Assembly (NCBI GenBank): GCA_017435245.1
Contig: JAFSFK010000192.1
Location: forward strand, 1-20,701
Source: Oscillospiraceae bacterium
GTDB taxonomy: Bacteria; Bacillota; Clostridia; Oscillospirales; Oscillospiraceae
Direction of reading: 5' to 3'
DNA length: 20,701 bases
Numbering within the stretch: the stretch's first letter is position 1; the number at the start of each line of letters is the position of its first letter. Below are positions 15,135-20,701 of this stretch, piece by piece. Under the pieces are notes generated by a model. The model did not search any database and was not told the DNA's origin. It worked only from the letters and a program-made list of their open reading frames with translations. The translations under genes and the position numbers were made by a program.

Positions 15135-15948
15135 AGAAAAAGCCCTGAAAGGTCTGCCTCTGGACATTCCCATCATCGACGCCCACACCCACACCGGTCC
15201 CAAATACCGCCGTGGTTGGCACCAGAATCCGGATTACGCCAATGTCGCCGGCCAGCTGAAGCTGTACGACCTGCTGGGCATCGATTGCTGCGTCACCGCT
15301 CCCCATCCTCTGTGTGACGCAATGTCGGTTTTGACCAACGAGACCGCCGCCCGGGAAGCAGAACTGTTCCCAGGCCGGGTTTACGGCTATATTTACATCG
15401 CTCCCAGCAACGGTATGGACATCTGCCGGGAGAATCTTCGCAGATACAGCAAGAATCCGGCCTTCGTAGGCATCAAGTTCCTCAGCGGTTATCAGGGACA
15501 GTGCGATGACCCGGTATACCGTTACGCCGCTGACTTTGCCAACGAAGCACGCTGTCCCCTGCTGCTGCACACCTGGGCAGATAACCCCTCCACCAAATCT
15601 ATGGCAAAGCTGGCCCAAGAGCATCCCGACCTGAGTTTACTTATTGCCCATCAGGGCGGCGGCAAGGCAGCCGACACGCTCCGCACCGCCCCTTATATGA
15701 AGGACATCCCCAATATTTATCTGGAGCTGTGCGGCTCTCTGCACAACACCCTGAGCTTTTCGGATATCGCCGGGCTGGTGGGCGTGGACAGAATGATCTT
15801 CGGCACCGATGCCATTGATCTGGATCCCCGGTTCGATTTCGGTCGGCTGGCCATTTCTGACCTGCCCGACGATGCCAAGAAAATGATCTTTGCCGAAAAC
15901 TACCTGCGCCTGCTGGAGCACTCCCAGCTTGGCAAGATCCAATTATAA
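15124..15948 (+). CDS. Amidohydrolase-2 family metal-dependent hydrolase or decarboxylase
   Basis: The start at ATG 15124 is fixed by a strong GGAGG 8 bases upstream and overlaps the previous gene by 11 bp. The 274-residue protein holds the complete family metal set: DAHTHTG (H21, H23), IKF (K118), LLLHTWAD (H149), LIAHQGGG (H176) and FGTDAID (D229). The family contains hydrolases, lactonases and aromatic-acid decarboxylases acting through one or two divalent metals. It has no signal peptide, so it is cytoplasmic. A strong terminator follows directly. The preceding gene encodes a metal-less relative, so the two products may form a hetero-oligomer. The substrate cannot be read from sequence; a small carboxylate, lactone or phenolic acid released by nearby glycosidases is one possibility but is speculative. 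Confidence 0.85.
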   Translation: MTIKEKALKGLPLDIPIIDAHTHTGPKYRRGWHQNPDYANVAGQLKLYDLLGIDCCVTAPHPLCDAMSVLTNETAAREAELFPGRVYGYIYIAPSNGMDICRENLRRYSKNPAFVGIKFLSGYQGQCDDPVYRYAADFANEARCPLLLHTWADNPSTKSMAKLAQEHPDLSLLIAHQGGGKAADTLRTAPYMKDIPNIYLELCGSLHNTLSFSDIAGLVGVDRMIFGTDAIDLDPRFDFGRLAISDLPDDAKKMIFAENYLRLLEHSQLGKIQL

Positions 15949-15954
15949 TCATTT

Positions 15955-15983
15955 CAGCCGGAGGTCCCCCTCCGGCTGTTTTT
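15955..15983 (+). terminator. Intrinsic terminator of the amidohydrolase pair
   Basis: A perfect 10-bp stem (CAGCCGGAGG at 15955-15964, CCTCCGGCTG at 15969-15978) with a 4-base loop is followed by TTTTT. It begins 6 bases after the stop codon. Confidence 0.92.
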
Positions 15984-15984
15984 C

Positions 15985-16136
15985 AAATTCCGGTTTGTCG
16001 AACTGTTCAGTAATCTATCGTCATACCTCGTAGGGGCGCATCTGCGTATGCGCCCTTGAGATACCGTTTTTTGGGGCGGATACATAGATCCGCCCCTACG
16101 GATTCTAACGAACTTCTCATCAATAAACCGGAACTT
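15985..16136. repeat. Dispersed palindromic intergenic element, copy C
   Basis: The outer arms are AATTCCGGTTTGTCGA (15986-16001) and TCAATAAACCGGAACTT (16120-16136). Inside are two separate perfect hairpins: GGGCGCAT/ATGCGCCC (16034-16055) and GGGGCGGAT/ATCCGCCCC (16073-16096). The element starts 2 bases after the T run of the preceding terminator and ends about 40 bp before the promoter of the GH3 gene. Confidence 0.75.
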
Positions 16137-16174
16137 CTCTCTATCAATTTACATTGTTTTTCTGTAAATATCCA

Positions 16175-16203
16175 TTGTCAAATTCCTTCACATTTGCTAT
16201 AAA
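16175..16203 (+). promoter_or_regulatory. Promoter of the GH3 beta-glucosidase gene
   Basis: TTGTCA (16175-16180) and TATAAA (16198-16203) are separated by 17 bases. Transcription should begin near 16210, which rules out the upstream in-frame start near 16204 and makes the ATG at 16222 unlikely. Confidence 0.7.
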
Positions 16204-16245
16204 TTGGTTATAAGTCAAAATATGCACTCAGAAAGGAAATCCGCT

Positions 16246-18684
16246 ATGGCAGTTCAATTTACCGGACGAGAATCCGTCCCCGCTGTGGTTAAGGAAATGA
16301 CCCTTGAGGAGAAGATCCTTTTCTGCAATGGTGGTTCCCATTTCGGCAGCTACCCCATTCCCCGTCTGGGAATTCCCAAAGCACTGTTTACCGACGCTTA
16401 CTGCGGTGTCAACCTGCGCCATCACCTGTGTGACGTGTGGTCCACCCGGGAAGTGACTCCCAAGAACCCCAGTCCCACCTTCGGATCTCTTTCCCAGCTG
16501 ACCTTTATTATGAACCACCTGGAGGATCCCGAGATCCTTACGGATGAGGAGCGGGAAATGCAGGAAAATTTCCTGCAGTGGCTGAAGGATAACTGCGTCC
16601 CCAGCGGTGAGATGCCCAGCTGCTTCCCTGTGAATGCGCTGCTGGCCTCCTCCTGGGATCAGAATGTGATCTACAACTGTGCCTGCCAGGTAGGCCGTGA
16701 AGCTTCCGCTTTCGGTGTCAGTATGCTGCTGGGTACTCCCTGTATCGACATTCAGCGTGACCCCAAGGCAGGCCGTGGCTTTGAGTGCTACTCTGAGGAT
16801 CCCTACCTCACCGGCGAGCTGGCTTACCTGTACCCTGTGGGCGTACAAGAGCAGGGCGTCATCGCCGATATGAAGCACTTTGCCATCAACAACCAGGAGA
16901 CCAACCGCAAGACCGTCAGTGTCATTGCCAGTGAGCGTGTCATCCGGGAGATCTATCTGGAGGCCTTCCGCAAGGTGGTTCAGAAGGGCAAGGTCAGAAA
17001 TGTTATGACCTCCTACAACTACATCAACGGCGTTGCTGCTGCGGAAGACCCCTGGCTGGTAACGGATATCCTCCGTGGCGAATGGGGCTTTGACGGCTTC
17101 CTGGTCACTGACTGGGGCGGTGCATATAACCGTCCTGCGGTCATCAAGGCCGGCACCGACCTGATCATGCCCCATATGAAGCTGACTCCTGTCCGCCTGA
17201 AGGAAGCGCTGGAAAGCGGTTTCCTCACCGAGGAGCATCTGGAAAAGGCAGCTACCAATATTTTGAATGTTATGGCGGATATGCCCTGTATGAAGGGCCG
17301 CCGCTTCACCGATATTGATGGGGAAGCCGGCCGCAAGGCTGCTTACGAAGCCGCAGCCGGCGGTATGGTACTGCTGAAGAACGAAAATGCTCTGCCTCTG
17401 GCAGAAAGCAGCTTTGTCAGCTTCTACGGCGATCGCTGCAAGCGCTTTATCGAAAGTGGCATCGGCAGCGGCCGTGTCCATACCACCAAGACCTCCTCTA
17501 TGACGGAGCGGTCTGCATCCATCATCGGTGAGGATCACATTCTGTACAATAGTGTAAACGCCAAAACCTCCGCTGTGGTAGTCACCGTCACCGCCCACGG
17601 ACAGGAAGGCTCCGACCGGGAGAGCATTGAACTGGATGCCGATCAGAAGTCCCTGCTTCAGAAGGCCATCGCCGACGCTAAAAGCGTCAGCGCCAAGGTG
17701 ATCCTGGTGCTGAACATCGCAGGACCTGTGGAGCTGATGGACTTCATCGACGATGTGGATGCGGTTCTGTGCGTCTACTTCCCCGGTATGGAAGGCGGTA
17801 ATGCTGCTGCTGATATCCTCTTCGGCCGCCGCAATCCCAGCGGCAAGCTGGCCCAGACCTTCCCCAAGTACTACCGGGACTGCGCCTCCTTCGGCAACTT
17901 CCCCGGCGAGAATCACAAGGTCTACTTCGGCGAGGGTATTTACGTGGGTTACCGCTGGTTCGATATCCGCCGCACCGAGCCTCTGTTCCCCTTCGGTCAC
18001 GGCCTTAGCTACACCACCTTCCAGCTCAGCGATCTGCGCCTGAGCAAAAACACCCTGGATCTGGATAACGACGATACCATTACTGTCACCGTCAAGGTCA
18101 CCAACACAGGTAGCCGTGCAGGTGCGGAAGTGGTACAGATGTATCTGAAGGATCCCACCTCCACCCAGCCTAAGGAGGATAAGGCGCTGAAGGGCTTTGC
18201 CAAGGTTTACTTGGAGCCGGGCGAGAGTAAGGATGTGACAATGGAAATTGATAAGGAGCGCCTCAGCTCCTTCGACGAGGAGCTCCACGCCTGGGTCTGC
18301 GAGCCGGGTCTGTTCCAGGTGCTGGTGGGCAATTCCTCCCGGAACATCACTCTCACCGCCGAGTTCCGGGGCAAGGGCTTTAACCCCTACGGCTACGGCG
18401 AAAAGACCTACTACGCCGTTCTGGCTAAAGACCCCAGAGCCGTGGATGTGATCATCGGAATGCTGCCTGAGGGCGTGCTGACCAAAAACGATATCGCCCG
18501 TCAGACCGAGTATATCGATGCCGTGTTCACCATGCGGGATGCCTTCAAGCTGCACATCCGTCCCAAGCTGACAAACTTGGACGATGAAGCCGCTGAGGCA
18601 CTGCTGCAGAGCATCTGCAAGGAGCTAGGCAAGATCGACATCACCGACTTCCACCAGAAATACTCCGAATCCGAGATCTTCTAA
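16246..18684 (+). CDS. GH3 beta-glucosidase-like enzyme
   Basis: The start at ATG 16246 is chosen because AGAAAGGA lies 8 bases upstream and the promoter excludes the earlier in-frame starts. The 812-residue protein has GH3 architecture. An N-terminal TIM barrel holds GRGFECYSEDP (177-187), ADMKHFAINNQETNR (207-221) and the nucleophile aspartate in FLVTDWGG (D289). A second alpha/beta domain from about 370 holds GMVLLKNENALPL and HGQEGSDRESIELD (451-464), where E454 or E459 is the likely acid/base. A fibronectin type III-like domain covers about 605-705, with the typical TNTGSRAGAEVVQMYLKDP. A C-terminal extension of about 100 residues (710-812) is beyond the usual three-domain core. No signal peptide is visible, so it acts inside the cell, hydrolysing beta-glucosides or similar glycosides with retention. 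It is monocistronic. Confidence 0.9.
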   Translation: MAVQFTGRESVPAVVKEMTLEEKILFCNGGSHFGSYPIPRLGIPKALFTDAYCGVNLRHHLCDVWSTREVTPKNPSPTFGSLSQLTFIMNHLEDPEILTDEEREMQENFLQWLKDNCVPSGEMPSCFPVNALLASSWDQNVIYNCACQVGREASAFGVSMLLGTPCIDIQRDPKAGRGFECYSEDPYLTGELAYLYPVGVQEQGVIADMKHFAINNQETNRKTVSVIASERVIREIYLEAFRKVVQKGKVRNVMTSYNYINGVAAAEDPWLVTDILRGEWGFDGFLVTDWGGAYNRPAVIKAGTDLIMPHMKLTPVRLKEALESGFLTEEHLEKAATNILNVMADMPCMKGRRFTDIDGEAGRKAAYEAAAGGMVLLKNENALPLAESSFVSFYGDRCKRFIESGIGSGRVHTTKTSSMTERSASIIGEDHILYNSVNAKTSAVVVTVTAHGQEGSDRESIELDADQKSLLQKAIADAKSVSAKVILVLNIAGPVELMDFIDDVDAVLCVYFPGMEGGNAAADILFGRRNPSGKLAQTFPKYYRDCASFGNFPGENHKVYFGEGIYVGYRWFDIRRTEPLFPFGHGLSYTTFQLSDLRLSKNTLDLDNDDTITVTVKVTNTGSRAGAEVVQMYLKDPTSTQPKEDKALKGFAKVYLEPGESKDVTMEIDKERLSSFDEELHAWVCEPGLFQVLVGNSSRNITLTAEFRGKGFNPYGYGEKTYYAVLAKDPRAVDVIIGMLPEGVLTKNDIARQTEYIDAVFTMRDAFKLHIRPKLTNLDDEAAEALLQSICKELGKIDITDFHQKYSESEIF

Positions 18685-18690
18685 AACAGC

Positions 18691-18726
18691 AAAGCGGTCA
18701 TCCAACCGGATGACCGCTTTTATTAT
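18691..18726. terminator. Shared bidirectional terminator between convergent genes
   Basis: A perfect 13-bp stem (AAAGCGGTCATCC at 18691-18703 with GGATGACCGCTTT at 18708-18720) has a 4-base loop and ends in TTATT on the plus strand. It serves the GH3 gene (stop at 18684) and probably also the convergent gene that stops at 18732. Confidence 0.9.
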
Positions 18727-18731
18727 TGTTC

Positions 18732-19490
18732 TTAAAATCCCATATCGTCCCGGACGGATTTCATAATCCGCAGCATAGGCTGAGGGAAAGAAGAATTTGC
18801 ATCGTGCTCAATGGTGCACAGCACCATACAACACCCCAGATGGATGCCCAGTCTGCGGTGCAGGCTGCACTGACCGCCGGAAAGGAACAAAAACGGAATT
18901 CCCAGTTCCTCCTTCAGAAGATTGGTGATCCGCAGATTTTCCAGCTGCTGTTCCATAGTATCGGCGCCGGTGACGATCTTCACCACATCCGCACCTCTGC
19001 GTTTTTGCTCCAGTGCCACCTCCAGCACCTTTTCCGCAGGGGTAAAGGTGAAAATATGGGAGGACATCAACACCTCAGCGCCCTGGGCGTGGAGCTTGTC
19101 GATCAGCTCCATTTGCTTGCGGATGGCTTCGGGGTCATCCGTCAGCTGCATAGGATGCTTGCAGTAATGATCGCCGGGCACATCGCAAAGGGTTGCGCCG
19201 TACTTCGCCCAGGTCAGCAGACCTTCCGCCAGCACTTCATCCGGGGTATCGCCGTTATTGCGTCCCCGGTAATTGGTCACATAGCAGGGTCTGTCCCGCA
19301 TCTCCCGAATCAGCTGTTCATATACTTCCGGATTCTGATACTCCGGCTTCAGCCACTCTGCCTGCAAACAGAATGCCTCCGCACCGTCACACAGGGCATT
19401 GCGGATCCGTCCGATGGCAAGGTCGGGCGTTTCGCATATTAACATCGCCGTCAGCAGCGGTTTTGGGTGGTTCAAAAATGTAGGATTCAT
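18732..19490 (-). CDS. Divergent type I 3-dehydroquinate dehydratase-like protein
   Basis: This 252-residue protein has the length and strand order of class I DHQase, which dehydrates 3-dehydroquinate through a lysine Schiff base. The conserved pair is visible: H145 in LMSSHIFTFTP and K171 in GADVVKIVTG. HRRLGIHLG (211-219) and a late SSFPQPML (233-240) correspond to the Arg and SAPGQ-loop regions. The fit is imperfect: the ELR substrate motif near residue 45 reads AEWLKP, and the TxR strand reads TNYRGRNNG. The protein may therefore act on a related carboxylate instead of, or as well as, dehydroquinate. No other shikimate gene is nearby. It is preceded by a strong AGGAGG and is monocistronic. 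I am confident in the superfamily, less in the reaction, and give no gene symbol for that reason. Confidence 0.72.
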   Translation of the reverse strand: MNPTFLNHPKPLLTAMLICETPDLAIGRIRNALCDGAEAFCLQAEWLKPEYQNPEVYEQLIREMRDRPCYVTNYRGRNNGDTPDEVLAEGLLTWAKYGATLCDVPGDHYCKHPMQLTDDPEAIRKQMELIDKLHAQGAEVLMSSHIFTFTPAEKVLEVALEQKRRGADVVKIVTGADTMEQQLENLRITNLLKEELGIPFLFLSGGQCSLHRRLGIHLGCCMVLCTIEHDANSSFPQPMLRIMKSVRDDMGF

Positions 19491-19514
19491 AGATTTCGCC
19501 TCCTATTTCCCTTC

Positions 19515-19543
19515 ATTATAAGCGCATGTGCAAGCGTCCACAA
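19515..19543 (-). promoter_or_regulatory. Possible promoter of the DHQase-like gene
   Basis: On the minus strand a perfect TATAAT (19515-19520) lies 17 bases after TTGTGG (19538-19543), which matches only the TTG of the -35 consensus. The -10 is so close to the ATG at 19490 that the leader would be about 20 nt. A second TATAAT (19555-19560) has no good -35 partner. Confidence 0.45.
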
Positions 19544-19605
19544 CAGCAAAATTGATTATAATTCCGCCTTTTTTAATTATAGACTGAAGCACAACATCCG
19601 CCGCC

Positions 19606-19687
19606 CAAATTCCCGCATATTTAACGGCGGCAGCAAGCCACCGCCCTACAGTGGCGTATGGAATTCGGCTCGACAAACCGGGATTTG
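19606..19687. repeat. Dispersed palindromic intergenic element, copy D (decayed)
   Basis: The right arm TCGACAAACCGGGATTTG (about 19670-19687) matches the reverse complement of the left arm of copy C. The left arm begins CAAATTCC (19606-19613) but is otherwise eroded. The core is an imperfect GGCGGCAGC...GCCACCGCC hairpin (about 19626-19645) followed by the family's CCCTAC. A 72-codon reading frame across it on the minus strand is repeat sequence, not a gene. Confidence 0.6.
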
Positions 19688-19705
19688 TCTCTTTCTTTCG
19701 GATAT

Positions 19706-19744
19706 ACAAAAGAAACCCCACAGGCTTTCACCTGTGGGGTTTTG
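19706..19744 (-). terminator. Intrinsic terminator of rpsU
   Basis: AAACCCCACAGG (19713-19724) pairs perfectly with CCTGTGGGGTTT (19731-19742) around 6 bases. On the minus strand it is followed by TCTTTTGTAT. It lies about 25 bp after the rpsU stop. The plus-strand side also ends in TTTT. Confidence 0.88.
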
Positions 19745-19766
19745 AGCATAGTGTAACGAGGGAAAA

Positions 19767-19949
19767 TTAATAGAACTTTCTCTTGTTCTTACGGGCAGCT
19801 TCAGACTTCTGCTTACGCTTCAGGCTGGGGCTGACATACTGCTCGCGCTGCTTAACTTCAGCGATCACGCCCTCCTTGGCACAGCTACGCTTGAAACGAC
19901 GCAGAGCGCTCTCCAGAGATTCGTTCTCCTTAACGCGAATTTCAGACAT
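19767..19949 (-). CDS. rpsU: 30S ribosomal protein S21
   Basis: The 60-residue protein starting [19 protein letters not shown] has the typical S21 sequence and length: the central [19 protein letters not shown], then a very basic tail ending RKNKRKFY. S21 is a small-subunit protein that sits near the anti-Shine-Dalgarno region of 16S rRNA and supports initiation. The start at 19949 is chosen over an in-frame ATG 24 bases upstream, because GGAGGGAGGG lies directly before it and the longer form adds eight residues (MPSEGGKT) not found in the family. The gene has a perfect consensus promoter and its own terminator, so it is expressed alone at a high level. Confidence 0.95.
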   Translation of the reverse strand: MSEIRVKENESLESALRRFKRSCAKEGVIAEVKQREQYVSPSLKRKQKSEAARKNKRKFY

Positions 19950-20016
19950 TGTTTTCCCTCCCTCCGATGGCATCCGGCTAGTTCCAGGATGCGTTCAGGG
20001 CCATATCGGCTTGAAT

Positions 20017-20045
20017 ATTATATGCTTTCCTTTGGCAATTGTCAA
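20017..20045 (-). promoter_or_regulatory. Perfect consensus promoter of rpsU
   Basis: On the minus strand TTGACA (20040-20045) and TATAAT (20017-20022) are both exact and separated by 17 bases. Transcription should start near 20010, giving a leader of about 60 nt. Confidence 0.92.
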
Positions 20046-20060
20046 GAACTTTTGACAGTT
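20037..20060. repeat. Inverted repeat over the rpsU -35 box
   Basis: AATTGTCAA (20037-20045) and TTGACAGTT (20052-20060) form a 9-bp inverted repeat with one mismatch and a 6-base spacer. It contains the rpsU -35 hexamer and begins 14 bases past the leuS stop. It could be an operator, or a weak end signal for leuS; it lacks the T run expected of a terminator on the minus strand. Confidence 0.45.
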
Positions 20061-20073
20061 TTTTATAAATATC

Positions 20074-20701
20074 TTACTTTACGATCAGATTGACCAGCTT
20101 GTTCTTGACCACGATGGTCTTAATAATATTGCCACCGTTCTTCTCCAGGAACCGGGCGATCTTCTCATCAGCCAGAACATTGGCGATCACGGTATCGTTG
20201 TCCAGGTCGGCATCCATTACCACAGTACCACGCATCTTGCCGTTGACCTGCACAGCCATAGTCACTTCTGCATCCTTGCACTTAGCCTCATCATAGGTGG
20301 GCCAAGACTCGTATGCGATGGTATTATCGTGGCCCATCACCTGCCAGATCTCCTCACCCACGTGGGGAATGATGCAGGAGATCATCTTGATGAAGCCTTC
20401 AGCATACTCTCTGGGGCAAGAACCGTTCTTGTAGACCTCGTTGACGAAGACCATCATCTGGGCGATGGCAGTGTTGAAGCCCAGCACCTCAAAGTCATTT
20501 GTGACCTTCTTGACGGTCTGATGGTAAACCTTGGTCAGCTTGCCGTCGTCGGTGTCGGTGATATTTGCACTTTCCGTAAAGAAGTTCCAGACACGGTTGA
20601 TGAACTTCTTGGCACCGGCAACACCGGTGGTGGACCAGGGCTTGGAAACCTCCAGGGGGCCCATGAACATTTCGTACAGACGCAGGGTGTCGGCGCCGTA
20701 C
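20074..20701 (-). CDS. leuS: Leucyl-tRNA synthetase (3' end only)
   Basis: About 208 C-terminal codons are visible; the gene runs off the window edge and stays in frame to base 20701 (YGADTLRLYEMFMGPLE). The family pattern is clear: the end of the catalytic domain, then the helical anticodon-binding domain with KKFINRVWNFF, FNTAIAQMMVFVNEVYK and CIIPHVGEEIWQVMGH, and the small C-terminal domain with VQVNGKMRGT and a terminal IVVKNKLVNLIVK. The enzyme charges tRNA-Leu in the cytoplasm. The KMSKS loop and editing domain lie outside the window. It is followed by rpsU on the same strand, but rpsU has its own promoter. Confidence 0.96.
   Translation of the reverse strand, partial: YGADTLRLYEMFMGPLEVSKPWSTTGVAGAKKFINRVWNFFTESANITDTDDGKLTKVYHQTVKKVTNDFEVLGFNTAIAQMMVFVNEVYKNGSCPREYAEGFIKMISCIIPHVGEEIWQVMGHDNTIAYESWPTYDEAKCKDAEVTMAVQVNGKMRGTVVMDADLDNDTVIANVLADEKIARFLEKNGGNIIKTIVVKNKLVNLIVK

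Noticed and set aside
16228..18555. 775-codon minus-strand open frame inside the GH3 gene
   Set aside because: It is the antisense mirror of a well-supported GH3 enzyme, for the same codon-use reason.
301..19687. CRISPR array formed by the recurring palindromic sequences
   Set aside because: The copies are kilobases apart, differ in length and interior, and no cas gene is present; they are dispersed elements, not an array.
19503..19721. 72-codon minus-strand open frame upstream of the DHQase-like gene
   Set aside because: It lies across repeat copy D and the rpsU terminator, and has no convincing start or homology.

Overview
The window looks like a chromosomal segment of a Gram-positive, gut-type member of the Clostridia (an Oscillospirales-like organism is my best guess). 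The reasons are strong AGGAGG-type ribosome binding sites, near-consensus sigma-A promoters, intrinsic terminators, moderately GC-rich codon use with few TTA/CTA/TCA codons, a very large surface protein with a Gram-positive-style signal peptide and C-terminal membrane anchor, and many cytoplasmic glycosidases. The taxonomic guess is inference; no rRNA is present.

Layout. 1-297: 3' end of a MOFRL-type glycerate 2-kinase on the plus strand, with its terminator. 301-385: a palindromic intergenic element. 395-6135: a four-gene minus-strand operon with its own promoter, in transcription order a nucleoside-hydrolase-family protein, two tandem GH1 beta-glucosidase-like enzymes, and a six-hairpin (alpha/alpha)6 glycosidase-like protein. 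6221-6477: a second, composite palindromic element and the terminator of the next unit. 6585-14090 (minus): a 2,501-residue exported right-handed beta-helix repeat protein built of four cassettes, each opened by a Cys/His-containing head. 14323-15983 (plus): a divergent promoter driving two overlapping amidohydrolase-family genes, the first lacking every recognisable metal ligand and the second with a complete set. 15985-16136: a third palindromic element. 16175-18720: a monocistronic GH3 beta-glucosidase and a terminator shared with a convergent gene. 18732-19490 (minus): a divergent type I 3-dehydroquinate dehydratase-like protein. 19606-19687: a fourth palindromic element. 19713-20045 (minus): rpsU (ribosomal protein S21) with a perfect consensus promoter. 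20074-20701 (minus): 3' end of leuS.

How the parts may work together. The glycosidases (two GH1, one GH3, one six-hairpin protein) and the nucleoside-hydrolase-like protein all lack signal peptides, so they should act in the cytoplasm on imported small glycosides. No transporter or regulator is present in the window. The amidohydrolase pair and the DHQase-like protein could process a released aglycone, but they lie in separate transcription units and that link is speculative. The giant surface protein is probably an adhesin or glycan-contacting surface structure. rpsU and leuS are housekeeping genes marking the edge of this accessory block.

The most noteworthy observations are the amidohydrolase/pseudo-amidohydrolase pair, the transporter-less nucleoside hydrolase-GH1-GH1-six-hairpin operon, the four-cassette giant beta-helix protein, and a family of four dispersed palindromic elements that each lie next to an intrinsic terminator.
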